From assembly GCA_903893315.1 (NCBI GenBank), contig CAITLU010000028.1, forward strand, positions 1-64,000: a stretch of DNA of 64,000 nucleotides. The letters run 5' to 3'. Below are positions 8,751-19,882 of this stretch, in pieces. A model generated the notes under the pieces. It was not told the DNA's origin. It saw only the letters and a program-made list of their open reading frames with translations, and ran no database searches. The first letter of the stretch is position 1; every line of letters starts with the position of its first letter. The position numbers and the translations under genes were made by a program. This DNA is from an uncultured bacterium. GTDB taxonomy: Bacteria; Desulfobacterota; Binatia; UBA1149; CAITLU01.

Positions 8751-9301
8751 GTCCGTTGGCGTTCTACCCGTTGGCCTTCGTGTGCATCGCCTCGGCGATG
8801 GGCGTGGTGCTGTCCAGGAATCCAGTGCGGAGCGCGCTGTCGCTGGTGGCCTCGCTGTTCTGTCTGGCGGTGTTCTACGTTTTTCTCCAGGCCCATCTGG
8901 TCGCGGCCCTGCAGATCATCGTCTATGCCGGCGCGGTGATGGTGCTGTTCCTGTTCGTCATCACGTTGCTGAACCTCGAGTCGGACCGCGGCCTCGGCGA
9001 GAAGCCGGTGCTGTCGGCGATCGGATTCGGAGCCGGGGCGATAGTGGCCGGCGGGCTGATCGCGGCGCTTTCGCGAACGTCGCTCGGAGCCCGCGCGGTC
9101 ACACTGGTGCCGACCTTCGGCACTACCAAGGTCCTGGCGCGGCAGTTGTTCGGTGACTATCTGGTGGCCTTCGAACTGACTTCCATGCTGCTGCTGGTGG
9201 CCGTGGTCGGCGCCGTGGTGCTGGCCAAGCGTGACGGCAGCTACGAAGGCGACGAGCAGGAAGCAGCCGTCCCGGCCCGAAGCGAGGAGGCGTCGCACTG
9301 A
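8747..9301 (+). CDS. nuoJ: NADH-quinone oxidoreductase subunit J (cluster 1)
   Basis: 184 residues from ATG 8747, overlapping the nuoH1 stop by 4 nt. Hydrophobic with about five helices; the pi-bulge helix region [20 protein letters not shown] is the family hallmark. A charged C-terminal tail ([11 protein letters not shown]) is likely cytoplasmic. Start and stop overlaps with nuoH1 and nuoK1 indicate translational coupling. Confidence 0.93.
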   Translation: MSPLAFYPLAFVCIASAMGVVLSRNPVRSALSLVASLFCLAVFYVFLQAHLVAALQIIVYAGAVMVLFLFVITLLNLESDRGLGEKPVLSAIGFGAGAIVAGGLIAALSRTSLGARAVTLVPTFGTTKVLARQLFGDYLVAFELTSMLLLVAVVGAVVLAKRDGSYEGDEQEAAVPARSEEASH

Positions 9302-9603
9302 TGATCGGGACAGTTCATTACCTGGCGCTGAGCGCGGTGTTGTTCTCGATCGGCGCGGTCGGCGCGGTCGTGCGCCGCAACGTCATCATCATTTTCATGT
9401 CCATAGAGCTGATGCTGAACGCGGCCAATCTCGCCTTCGTGGCCGGGTCGAACAGCTTGGGTTCGATGAACGGACAGTCGATCGTGTTTTTCGTGATGAC
9501 AGTGGCGGCGGCCGAAGCAGCCGTCGGTCTGGCGGTCATCCTGGCGCTGTTCCGCAATCGCCAGACCGTGGCGGCCGACGAAATCGCGCTGCTCAAGTGG
9601 TAG
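9301..9603 (+). CDS. nuoK: NADH-quinone oxidoreductase subunit K (cluster 1)
   Basis: 100 residues, the standard NuoK size, three helices. The two membrane Glu residues used in proton transfer are visible in [13 protein letters not shown] and in [14 protein letters not shown]. The start overlaps the nuoJ1 stop (TGATG). Part of the antiporter-like arm. Confidence 0.95.
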   Translation: MIGTVHYLALSAVLFSIGAVGAVVRRNVIIIFMSIELMLNAANLAFVAGSNSLGSMNGQSIVFFVMTVAAAEAAVGLAVILALFRNRQTVAADEIALLKW

Positions 9604-9645
9604 TCGGGCAACGGCGTTAGGCGAAGGTCCAAGGAAGCAAGTCCG

Positions 9646-11609
9646 ATGCACGCAGCAGCCACCGAAGTGACAGCCTCTCTTCCGATAGCGGTGTCCTATC
9701 TTCGCTACATTCCACTGGCGCCGCTGGTGGGCGTCCTCTTCCACGTCGCTCTCGGCTACCGGCTGGGTCGCCGCGCGGTGGGACTGGTGGCCTGTGCGGC
9801 AGTGGCCGTGAGCTTTGCGCTGGCGGCAAAGGCCTTCCTCACCGTCCTCGGATCTGCCGCCGGAACCGTCGTCACCGACAACGTCTACCAGTGGCTCTCC
9901 TCCGGCGAGTTCACCGCGAACGTGACGTTCTCGGTCGATGCGCTCTCGTCGGTGATGATCATGGTCGTCACCGGGGTTGGCTTCCTGATCCACCTCTACT
10001 CGATCGGCTACATGGCTCACGAAGAGGACTACGCTCGCTTCTTCGCGTACCTGAACCTGTTCACCGCGGCGATGCTGGTGCTGGTGCTGGCAGACAACCT
10101 GCCGTTGATGTTCGTCGGCTGGGAAGGTGTGGGCCTTTGCAGCTATCTGCTGATCGGCTTCTGGTACACGGATCCTGAGAAGGCTTCGGCCGGCAAGAAG
10201 GCTTTCCTGGTCAACCGAATCGGTGATGCGGGCTTCGTGCTGGGGGCTTTCACGATTTTCTGGGCGCTGGTTGATCTCGGTCAAGGCAGCCTGACGTTCG
10301 CCACCATCAACGCCCGTGCTGCCGAGCTTCCGGCCTGGGCCTCGCTGGCCGGTGCGTTGCTGCTGTTCGTCGGCGCCACAGGCAAGTCGGCGCAGATCCC
10401 GCTGTATGTGTGGTTGCCCGACGCGATGGCTGGCCCGACTCCCGTCTCGGCCCTGATCCACGCCGCAACCATGGTGACCGCGGGTGTCTACATGGTGGCG
10501 AGGCTGCACGGGCTCTTCGAAGCCGCGCCCGCCGCCTTGCAGGTGGTCGGGATTGTCGGTGCTGCCACCGCGCTGCTCGCCGCCACCATCGGCATCGCAC
10601 AGACCGACATCAAGAAGGTGCTGGCCTACTCGACGGTGTCGCAACTCGGCTACATGTTCCTTGCTCTCGGCGTTGGAGCTTACGGCGCCGGCATCTTCCA
10701 CGTGATGACCCACGCATTTTTCAAGGCCCTGCTGTTCCTCGGAGCCGGCAGCGTCATTCACGGCTTACACGATGAGCAGGACATCCGTCGCATGGGCGGT
10801 GTTGCGCAAAAGATGCCGATCACGCACGCGACGTTCGCGCTGGGCGTGCTGGCGATTGCGGGCGTGCCGGGACTCTCGGGCTTCTTTTCCAAGGACGAGA
10901 TCCTCGCGTCGGCCTACGCCGGCGGTCACTTCGGGCTTTGGATCTGCGGCGTTCTGGGAGCCTCGATCACCGCGTTCTACATGACCAGACTTTACGTACT
11001 GACCTTCCGCGGCAAGTTCCGCGGAGATCACCACAAGTGGGACCACGCGCACGAAAGCCCGATACAGATGACGCTGCCGCTGATGGTGCTGGCGGCGCTG
11101 GCGGTGGTCGGAGGTTACGTCGGGGTGCCGGAAGTTCTCGGCGGCAACAACGCCTTTGCCGAGTATCTCGCGCCCTCGGTCGGCCATCACCAGCTCGGCC
11201 TTGCCGCTGGTACCGAACTGATGCTGATGGGGATTTCTGTCGCTGCTGCGCTGACCGGCATCGGGCTGGCCTGGGTCATGTACTCGAAAGGCCCGGACGC
11301 GGACCTCATCCTGAAAAACAAGCTCGGCGGGCTCTACCAGCAGATGCGCGAGGCCTACAACATCGACGCCGTCTACGATGCCCTGGTCGTGCAACCTCTG
11401 ATGCGGGCGAGCGATGCGCTGTGGCATTCGGTCGACGTGCGGGTCATTGACGGTGTCGCCAATGGAACGGCTGCCGCTGTCAATTCGGCCGGCGAAGGTT
11501 GGCGGCGCTGGTCCACTGGCAACGTGCAGCACTACATGCTCACCGTGCTGGTCGGGGTGGCGGCACTGATTCTGGCCCTCACGCTCAGCTCTCTGATCGG
11601 GGTCGCAGG

Positions 11610-11613
<4 letters not shown>
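9646..11613 (+). CDS. nuoL: NADH-quinone oxidoreductase subunit L (cluster 1)
   Basis: 655 residues, Mrp-antiporter-like distal pump subunit. FVGWEGVGLCSYLLIGFWY holds the key membrane Glu, followed by the GATGKSAQIPLYVWLPDAMAGPTPVSALIHAATMVTAGVY block with the central Lys and His residues. A long amphipathic lateral helix is expected at the C-terminus. AAGGAAG precedes the start; the stop overlaps nuoM1 by 4 nt. Confidence 0.95.
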
Positions 11614-13274
<1,661 letters not shown>

Positions 13275-13275
13275 C

Positions 13276-14721
13276 ATGACGCAGGCTATCAATTCCGGTC
13301 TGCCGCTGATCGTGGCCTGTTCGTGGGCTTTGTTGCTGATCGTCGTCGAGATGTTCTCCGGCGATCGCCGCTTCGTCGGCGTGGCCTGGATGGGCGTCAT
13401 CGGTCTGGCCGTCACGGCCGCGATGAGCGTGCACTACGCCAGCGTCCCGGCGGTGTACGGTAACGCCCTGGCACTGGACGGCTACGCCGTCTACTTCAAT
13501 CTTCTTGCCTGCACGCTCGGCGCAGCGGCCATGCTCCTGTCGATCGATTACCTCGGCGATGCCGGCATCGTACGCGGCGAATACTATTCGCTGATGTTCT
13601 TCGCAGTGATCGGTGTCGTCATCATGGCAGCGGCAACCGACCTCATCGTCATGTTCATAGGTCTCGAGACGATGTCGATGGCGGTCTACGTGCTCGCCGG
13701 CATCCGCAAGTCGGACCTGCGTTCCAACGAGGCCGCGCTCAAGTACTTCCTGCTCGGGGCGCTGGCTTCGGCTCTGCTGCTCTACGGAGTGGCGCTGCTC
13801 TACACGATCACCGGCTCGACCGTGCTTGCCGACGTCTCCAAGGCGCTTTCGGACACTCAACACGCCGGCGCCGATCATCTGGTATTGCTGCTGGCCACCG
13901 GCCTGGTGCTGATCGGCTTCGGATTCAAGATCGCGGCGGTGCCGTTCCATCTCTGGGCTCCAGACGTTTACGAGGGCGCGCCGACCACGGTTACCGCATT
14001 CATGGCGACCGCGGTGAAGGCCGGCGGTTTCGCCGCGCTGATGCGCACGGTGCTGGTGGCGCTGGCGCCGATGCGGGCGGAACTCGCTCCTGTGCTGTGG
14101 GGCGCTGCCGCTGTGACGATGACGCTCGGCAATGTCGTGGCGCTGCGCCAGACCAGCCTGAAGCGCATGCTCGCCTATTCGTCGATCGCACACACTGGTT
14201 ATCTGCTCGTGGGTGTCACGGCCGGAACCAACGAGGCCGGCTCTTCGGTGCTCTTCTACCTGGCAGCCTACGGCGCGATGAACATCGGCGCCTTCGGCGT
14301 GATGGCGGCTCTGGCGCGGCGCGGCCGCGGCTGTGAGAAGATCAGCGATTTTTCCGGACTTGCCCAGACTCACCCGGCCATGGCCTGCGCGATGGCGCTC
14401 TTCATGCTGTCGCTTACCGGCATTCCGCCGCTCGGCGGTTTCGTCGGAAAACTCTACGTCTTTACCGCTGCCATGCACGCTGGGCTGGTGTGGCTGGTCG
14501 TCATCGCGGCTTTGAACAGCGTTGTTTCGGCGGCTTATTACCTCGGCGTCGTTCGTACGATGTATTTCGACAACGCGCCTGCCGATGTGCTGCCGCCGGC
14601 GCGGCCCTACGCCGCAGTTGTCGTTGCCGTCGCCGCCGTCGTGACCATCTTGCTCGGAGTGGCCCCGTCGCCGGTTCTCGGCAGCGCGGCTCGCGCGTTC
14701 AGCAAGGTACTTCTGGGCTGA
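13276..14721 (+). CDS. nuoN: NADH-quinone oxidoreductase subunit N (cluster 1)
   Basis: 481 residues from ATG 13276, two bases after the nuoM1 stop. Pump-subunit signatures: MFIGLETMSMAVYVLAG (membrane Glu), AAVPFHLWAPDVYEGAPTTVTAFMATAVKAGG and LKRMLAYSSIAHTGYLLVG. This is the last gene of cluster 1; the next gene is on the other strand and no strong terminator is seen in the 103 bp between them. Confidence 0.95.
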   Translation: MTQAINSGLPLIVACSWALLLIVVEMFSGDRRFVGVAWMGVIGLAVTAAMSVHYASVPAVYGNALALDGYAVYFNLLACTLGAAAMLLSIDYLGDAGIVRGEYYSLMFFAVIGVVIMAAATDLIVMFIGLETMSMAVYVLAGIRKSDLRSNEAALKYFLLGALASALLLYGVALLYTITGSTVLADVSKALSDTQHAGADHLVLLLATGLVLIGFGFKIAAVPFHLWAPDVYEGAPTTVTAFMATAVKAGGFAALMRTVLVALAPMRAELAPVLWGAAAVTMTLGNVVALRQTSLKRMLAYSSIAHTGYLLVGVTAGTNEAGSSVLFYLAAYGAMNIGAFGVMAALARRGRGCEKISDFSGLAQTHPAMACAMALFMLSLTGIPPLGGFVGKLYVFTAAMHAGLVWLVVIAALNSVVSAAYYLGVVRTMYFDNAPADVLPPARPYAAVVVAVAAVVTILLGVAPSPVLGSAARAFSKVLLG

Positions 14722-14824
14722 GCGGCCCGCAGCGTCCACTCGACGCCGCCAGTTTCGCTGGCCGTCTCCACATCAGAAAGCAGAGAGTGCAACGGACTTG
14801 CGCGCCGCATGGCGGATCGCAGCG

Positions 14825-15985
14825 TTACGACTTCGCTTTCAGTACCTTGCGGCGAAATTCCCTGATCACCGGCATCTTGTCGAGCCACGGCGAAGCGTCG
14901 GCGCGATCCGGATCGTGCGGTCCGGCGGGCCCGGCGAAGCCGGCGGGAATCTGGCTGTAGAAGGCCGGCGGATCTTCGGTCTCGTCCAGGTAGTGGTACT
15001 CGTATCCGGGGACGCACATGTTGTCGTCGACGATGACGTCGATGGTGCGCACGCCGAAGCTCGACAGTTCGGTGGTCGTGGTCTGGGGCGGAATGATCCA
15101 GACCTGATGCGGCCCGGCGAAGAACAGGTACTGGATCTTGCGGTTGACCGACAGGATGCGGAAGCGCTCGAGCTTGCCGCCGTATAGTACGCTTGTCGAA
15201 GCTGTCTTCTCGACGATGCCGCGCGCGAAGTCCGGCTCGAAGCCGGGGACTATTTCCAAGGAAGCCGGGTCCTTCTTGCTGCGGAATCTCGCGATCTTGC
15301 GGCCAGCGTTGACGAGGTTGCGCCGGTCGGCCGCGGCGCGCTGCCGCGGCGCGGTGAAATCAGAATAGGCCACCACGCGAGAGGCCGGCGCGTTGCGCAG
15401 TACCAGGTCGAGCGCAGTGCGCTCGCGGCGGATTTTCAGCGTCTTGCGCGCTGCCGCTTCCAGTGCCGACTGCATCTCGAACGGAAGGTCGGTGGTTGAT
15501 TCGACCGATTCGAAGCATTCCTCGTCGCCGACCCTCCACGTGCGCACGTCCCCCTTGCCGATCCAGAAGTCGTCCTCCGAAGACACCATGTGCGAGGCCG
15601 TACGCCAGATCAGCGAACCGTCCTTGTAGATGATGCGCGGATAGATGGTGATTAGACCTTTGCGTGCCGCAGGCGGGACGATGTAGGCGACGAAGAAACG
15701 AAGCTGAGGGGTCTGGAAATAATCGGTCAGGTAGAAGCTGGTGCCGAACAATTCGATCAGCGAGGTAGCGGCGTAGCGGCCGCGCAGCAGTCGCGATGGA
15801 TCCTTGGCGGCGAGCCCGGAGGGCTTGAGCACCGCGCCGGTGTCGATGAGATGGCGCAGGCGCCGCTGAAGTTCGGCGGGCGCAATGGCGCTCAGCGCGA
15901 CGCTTGGAATCATTGCGGTCGGGATTGCGCCCGCCGTTGCCGGCCGCGCCGCCGCGCTGCGGCGACGAGTGTGAAGTCTGGTCAC
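14825..15985 (-). CDS. Conserved-looking protein of unknown function
   Basis: 386 residues from a GTG at 15985; an internal ATG about 25 codons in is an alternative. I recognise no family. The first 40 residues are Arg/Ala-rich with a weak hydrophobic stretch and could be a poor signal sequence. The rest is soluble-looking, rich in aromatic residues (FGTSFYLTDYFQTPQLRFF, YPRIIYKDGSLIWRTASHM) and ends with acidic and Pro-rich stretches. Base composition and codon use resemble the neighbours, and no competing frame explains the region. It is convergent with nuo cluster 1 and divergent from feoAB. Confidence 0.6.
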   Translation of the reverse strand: MTRLHTRRRSAAARPATAGAIPTAMIPSVALSAIAPAELQRRLRHLIDTGAVLKPSGLAAKDPSRLLRGRYAATSLIELFGTSFYLTDYFQTPQLRFFVAYIVPPAARKGLITIYPRIIYKDGSLIWRTASHMVSSEDDFWIGKGDVRTWRVGDEECFESVESTTDLPFEMQSALEAAARKTLKIRRERTALDLVLRNAPASRVVAYSDFTAPRQRAAADRRNLVNAGRKIARFRSKKDPASLEIVPGFEPDFARGIVEKTASTSVLYGGKLERFRILSVNRKIQYLFFAGPHQVWIIPPQTTTTELSSFGVRTIDVIVDDNMCVPGYEYHYLDETEDPPAFYSQIPAGFAGPAGPHDPDRADASPWLDKMPVIREFRRKVLKAKS

Positions 15986-16100
15986 GGGATCCTCGCGTCT
16001 GCTGCGGTTCGTGAAGGCCGGAGCGTCTTGTAGCCGGAACCGTTGTTGTCCGCGATGACGACGTTGGTCGTGGGCGGTCGGTACTGGCCGCGATGCTTCG

Positions 16101-16129
16101 TTGACAGCGTCCCAACCCTGCCATACACC
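16101..16129 (+). promoter_or_regulatory. Candidate promoter of feoAB
   Basis: A perfect TTGACA (16101-16106), 17-bp spacer and a weak -10 TACACC (16124-16129). It is in the divergent gap between the unknown minus-strand gene and feoA. Confidence 0.38.
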
Positions 16130-16132
16130 GAG

Positions 16133-16149
16133 TTGAACATCGTATTCAA
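16133..16149. promoter_or_regulatory. Inverted repeat at the feoAB promoter
   Basis: TTGAA-N7-TTCAA sits just downstream of the candidate -10, at the expected transcription start, where a repressor could act. It does not match the Fur consensus or the FNR TTGAT-N4-ATCAA spacing. Confidence 0.25.
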
Positions 16150-16174
16150 GATGGGCCGTCGGGTCCGGGAGACG

Positions 16175-16468
16175 ATGCCGAGACGCGACAGCATGGTGAT
16201 AACGCTCGCCGAACTTCCGCTGCGAAGCCGCGCCAAGATCCTGGCGGTCGGCGGGCCGCCGGCTTTTCGCCGCCGCTTGATGGAGTTGGGGCTGGTGCCG
16301 GGCACGCCGGTCGAAGTGTCGCGCATTGCCCCTCTCGGCGATCCCATCCAGCTCGTGGTTCGCGGTTGTCGGCTCTCGATCCGCCGCAAGGAAGCCGCTG
16401 AATTAACTGTCTTTTCCGAGGATCCCCGTGCTACCGGCGGGGTCGGCTGCGGCGGCTGCGCGTCGTGA
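16175..16468 (+). CDS. feoA: Ferrous iron transport protein A
   Basis: A small SH3-like FeoA protein, 97 residues from ATG 16175 (GGGAG just upstream) or 91 from ATG 16193, where homology begins (MVITLAELP). The core [32 protein letters not shown] is a close match to the family. It has an unusual Gly/Cys tail ([10 protein letters not shown]). Its stop overlaps the feoB start (GTGA), so the two are co-translated. FeoA is a cytoplasmic partner needed for FeoB-dependent Fe(II) uptake. Confidence 0.88.
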   Translation: MPRRDSMVITLAELPLRSRAKILAVGGPPAFRRRLMELGLVPGTPVEVSRIAPLGDPIQLVVRGCRLSIRRKEAAELTVFSEDPRATGGVGCGGCAS

Positions 16469-18645
16469 TTACAGGCGGCGCGAAGGCCGCCTGCCATGGC
16501 GATCCGCCTGCCAAAGCGGGCCGTTCGGGCCTGCCCATGGTCGCCGTAGTAGGCAATCCGAACACGGGCAAGACCACGCTTTTCAACCGGCTGACCGGGC
16601 AGCGGGCGCGTGTCGGCAACTACCCCGGAGTGACTGTCGACCGCCGCTCCGGGCGCGCCCGTCTTCGTCGGGATGGCGGCGCCGCTGCGGTCGAGGTCGA
16701 GGTCTTCGATGTTCCGGGGTGCTACTCGCTGTCGGCGCGTTCGGCCGAAGAAGAAATCGCCATCGACGCCATCCTCGGCTGGAAGGGCAACCCGCACCCG
16801 GACCTTGTGCTGGTGGTCGTCGATGCGACGCAGCTCGTCCGAAATCTCTATCTCGTCGTGCAGATCCTCGAACTCGGCGTTCCGGTGGTGCTCGCGCTCA
16901 ACATGATCGACGAGGCCGGGGAGGCTGCTCCTGATCCCCAGGCTCTGGGTGCTCTTCTGGGCGTGCCGTGTGTCGCGACCAATGCCCGTCTTGGCGGCGG
17001 CATCGAAGACCTCGAGCGTGTCGTCGCCCGCGCACTCACCGAGTCGGCGGTCGCGAGGCCGCGCATCGAGTACGCGCCGGAGTTGCTCGCCGATGCGCGG
17101 CGCGTGGCCGAGGCGCTTCCGCAGCAGTGGCTTGTCGGTTGTACCGACGAGGCTCGCCGCACGGCGCTCGCACTGTGGGCGTTGACGAGCGTTCACGAGG
17201 ACGACGAACTCGTGGACATTCCTACGTCGCTGCGCGTGCGCGTAGCCGAGGTCAGGAAGGGCGCTCGCCGTCGTGATCTTGATGAGGAAATAATCGGTGC
17301 GCGTTATCGCTTCCTGGACACGCACCTGCCCGAACTGTTCGCGCCGCACCAGACCACCGTCGTCACGGAGCGGATCGACCGCGTGTTGCTGCATCCAGTC
17401 ACCGGCTTCGCGACGTTTCTGTTCGTGATGTTCGTCGTCTTTCAGTCGCTGTTCGCGTGGGCCGATCCCGCGATCGGGATGATCGAGAAGTTCTTCGGCA
17501 TTGCCAGTACCTGGCTTGTCACGGTGCTTCCCGCCGGCGTGCTCACCGATCTCGTAGTCCAGGGGCTCGTCGACGGCGTCGGCAACGTGCTGGTCTTCCT
17601 GCCGCAGATATTGCTGCTGTTTTTCCTTCTCGGCCTGCTGGAAGACTCTGGCTATCTGGCACGCGTGGCCTATCTGATGGACCGCGTGATGAGGTCGCTC
17701 GGCCTGCACGGCCGTGCTTTCGTGCCGATGCTGTCGGGGTTCGCCTGCGCGATTCCGGCGATCATGGCAACGCGTACGATGGAGCGCCGCCGCGATCGTC
17801 TGCTGACGATGATGGTGATTCCGTTGATGACCTGTTCGGCGCGGCTGCCGGTCTATACGCTGATCATCGGTGCGCTGTTCTCGCCATCGCTCGCTTTCGG
17901 CTTCGTGCCTGTGCGTGGGCTGCTGATGGTCGCGATGTACGTTTTCAGCACGGCGGTGGCGCTGGTCGCTGCCGGAGTGCTCGGTCGAACCGTGCTGCGC
18001 GGACCGAACGTGCCGCTGATACTTGAACTGCCGCCGTACCGGCTGCCGTTGCTCAGCAGCGTGGTACAGATGATGTGGCAGCGCTCCAAGCTGTTTCTAA
18101 GCGAAGCGGGAACGATGATCCTCACATGCACGGTGCTGTTGTGGGCGCTGTTGTCGTTTCCGAAACTTCCCGGGCCGGCCGATGTCACCGACCTTCACGC
18201 CCGTGCGGCCTGGGAACAGGCTTCGCTTGAGCAGAGCTTCGGAGGCCGCATCGGCAAGGCCATGGAGCCGGTGATCGCGCCGCTCGGTTTCGACTGGAAG
18301 ATCGGTGTCGGCATCGTCGGTGCTTTCGCAGCGCGCGAGGTCTTCGTGTCGACCATGGGCGTCATCTACGGCGTCGGCCATGAAGCCGACGAGGGCAGCA
18401 GCGCCCTTCGAGACCGCATACGCGCCGACGTCCGCTCCGACGGGAGTCCGGTCTACAGCCCGCTGGTCGGCTTTTCGTTGATGGTGTTCTTCGCGCTGGC
18501 CTGCCAGTGCATGAGCACGTTGGCCATCGTGAGGCGTGAGACCGGTACCTGGCGTTGGCCGGGATTTCTCTTCGCGTACATGACGGCGCTTGCCTGGCTG
18601 GCGAGTTTCACCGTCTACCAGGGCGGCCGCCTGCTCGGCTTCTGA
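16465..18645 (+). CDS. feoB: Ferrous iron transporter B (GTPase-permease)
   Basis: 726 residues from GTG 16465. The N-terminal G domain shows G1 GNPNTGKT (30-37), G3 DVPG (82-85) and G4 NMID (146-149). It is followed by a helical insertion domain and a membrane part with two Gate motifs; the second half includes [18 protein letters not shown], the Cys-containing pore motif, and [14 protein letters not shown]. It imports Fe(II) across the inner membrane. No feoC is seen. It is convergent with the YeeE/YedE pair; only a 5-bp hairpin (18653-18667) lies between them. Confidence 0.95.
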   Translation: MITGGAKAACHGDPPAKAGRSGLPMVAVVGNPNTGKTTLFNRLTGQRARVGNYPGVTVDRRSGRARLRRDGGAAAVEVEVFDVPGCYSLSARSAEEEIAIDAILGWKGNPHPDLVLVVVDATQLVRNLYLVVQILELGVPVVLALNMIDEAGEAAPDPQALGALLGVPCVATNARLGGGIEDLERVVARALTESAVARPRIEYAPELLADARRVAEALPQQWLVGCTDEARRTALALWALTSVHEDDELVDIPTSLRVRVAEVRKGARRRDLDEEIIGARYRFLDTHLPELFAPHQTTVVTERIDRVLLHPVTGFATFLFVMFVVFQSLFAWADPAIGMIEKFFGIASTWLVTVLPAGVLTDLVVQGLVDGVGNVLVFLPQILLLFFLLGLLEDSGYLARVAYLMDRVMRSLGLHGRAFVPMLSGFACAIPAIMATRTMERRRDRLLTMMVIPLMTCSARLPVYTLIIGALFSPSLAFGFVPVRGLLMVAMYVFSTAVALVAAGVLGRTVLRGPNVPLILELPPYRLPLLSSVVQMMWQRSKLFLSEAGTMILTCTVLLWALLSFPKLPGPADVTDLHARAAWEQASLEQSFGGRIGKAMEPVIAPLGFDWKIGVGIVGAFAAREVFVSTMGVIYGVGHEADEGSSALRDRIRADVRSDGSPVYSPLVGFSLMVFFALACQCMSTLAIVRRETGTWRWPGFLFAYMTALAWLASFTVYQGGRLLGF

Positions 18646-18716
18646 GCGTAACCGGCGTTCCTCGCCGCACTCGCGCTGACCAAGCCGTTACCGTCTTCGG
18701 CGCGGCGGTCTCGATT

Positions 18717-19154
18717 CTACTTACCTCGGGCCGTGAGGACTTCGTGCAGCACCATACCGGCCAGCATTGCGGGCACGAAGACCAGAGCCGCGCTCGCCCC
18801 TCCGCCGGCCGCGACGATGGCGGGACCCGGACACAAGCCCGCAAGTCCCCATCCGGCTCCGAAGATCGCTGCTCCCGCGATCAGGCGTCCGTCAATGTCG
18901 GTCTTGGCCGGCATCGCGAATGATAATGCCAGCAGCGGTTCCGGTCTGGCGACGATCAAGCGCCTGAGCAGCGTGTGCGTTGCCAGCGCTCCGCCCATGA
19001 CGAAGGCAAGGCTGGGATCCCACGCTCCGGTGAAGTCGAGGAATCCGATCACCTTCGACGGTTGCGTCATGCCGCCGAGCCCCAGCCCCAGCGCGAAAAT
19101 CAACCCGCAAGCGAAGGCTGCCACCAATGTTCCAGTGGTGCGCGCCTTGTCCAT
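18717..19154 (-). CDS. YeeE/YedE-type membrane protein, half 2 (DUF6691-like)
   Basis: 145 residues from ATG 19154, whose A is shared with the stop of the upstream half (TGATG). Four or so hydrophobic helices and the family motif GWGLAGLCPGPA with a single Cys (C108). In split systems of this kind the two halves are thought to form one thiosulfate or sulfur-compound permease like the full-length YeeE/TsuA. The substrate here is inferred only. Second gene of a two-gene unit. Confidence 0.85.
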   Translation of the reverse strand: MDKARTTGTLVAAFACGLIFALGLGLGGMTQPSKVIGFLDFTGAWDPSLAFVMGGALATHTLLRRLIVARPEPLLALSFAMPAKTDIDGRLIAGAAIFGAGWGLAGLCPGPAIVAAGGGASAALVFVPAMLAGMVLHEVLTARGK

Positions 19155-19585
19155 CACACCCGGCCTCCGAAGAATTGCGTCACGATCAGCGCGACCGCGG
19201 CTCCCGTCAGCATGAACGTGACGGTCGCGGCCAGTGATCGCCGGGAACCGCGCGCGATGCCGCAGACTCCGTGCCCGCTGGTGCAGCCGCTGCCGAGTCG
19301 CGACCCGAAGCCGACCAGCAGGCCGGCGACGATGACCGCCGCGGTCGATCGAGGCAGCGTCATCTCGAGGGTGCCGGGCGCGAACGAAGCGAGCGCGAGG
19401 CCGCCAGTCATCAGGCCGACGACGAAGGCTCCACGCCAGGCCGTGTCGCCGACTTTCGGTGTGAGCAGCCCGCCGACGATTCCGCTGATGCCCGCGATCT
19501 TGCCACTTACTGCCAGTAGCGCTGAGGCCGACAGGCCGATCAGTATTCCGCCCGCGAGTGATGGCAGTACGGTCAGGTGTTGCAT
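19154..19585 (-). CDS. YeeE/YedE-type membrane protein, half 1
   Basis: 143 residues, mostly membrane helices, with the half-1 signature GSGCTSGHGVCG (C101 and C108), the conserved cysteines proposed in YeeE to relay thiosulfate. The start is ATG 19585; an AAGGAG lies 14 nt upstream, farther than ideal. Co-translated with half 2. No ArsR-type regulator or beta-lactamase-fold persulfide dioxygenase, common neighbours of this pair, is present. Confidence 0.87.
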   Translation of the reverse strand: MQHLTVLPSLAGGILIGLSASALLAVSGKIAGISGIVGGLLTPKVGDTAWRGAFVVGLMTGGLALASFAPGTLEMTLPRSTAAVIVAGLLVGFGSRLGSGCTSGHGVCGIARGSRRSLAATVTFMLTGAAVALIVTQFFGGRV

Positions 19586-19603
19586 CGTTGGTGTTTAGTC
19601 TCC

Positions 19604-19616
19604 TTGGTTTCACCAA
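19604..19616. promoter_or_regulatory. Short palindrome upstream of the YeeE/YedE pair
   Basis: TTGGT-TTC-ACCAA, a perfect 5-bp inverted repeat about 20 bp before the half-1 start. Possible operator; no regulator can be named. Confidence 0.2.
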
Positions 19617-19800
19617 ACTGCGTAGCCGTCACGCCGATACGGCGGGTGCTCTTGGCTTTGCGCATGTCGTGATCACCTGCGCGACTGGAGAAATCCGTTA
19701 CGCTTCTCGCACGATGATGCGTCGGAGTCAGGCGCAGGTCGTTGTCGTCGGGCCAGCTAAAAGGCGCGAAATGGCCGGCTGTCGGAGTTTCCAATACGCG

Positions 19801-19837
19801 AAGAGGGGCGGCCCTTTGTCTTGGAGCCGCCCCTCTT
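19801..19837 (-). terminator. Strong hairpin downstream of the cysteine-rich gene
   Basis: A perfect 12-bp G+C-rich stem (19801-19812 with 19826-19837) and 13-nt loop, 46 bp after the stop of the minus-strand cysteine-rich gene. There is no clear U-tract, so it may act as a Rho-assisted terminator or as a 3' protective hairpin. Confidence 0.6.
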
Positions 19838-19882
19838 CGCTGTCTTACGCGCACCACCATGTCCGTGGTGCTGGATTGCTTG

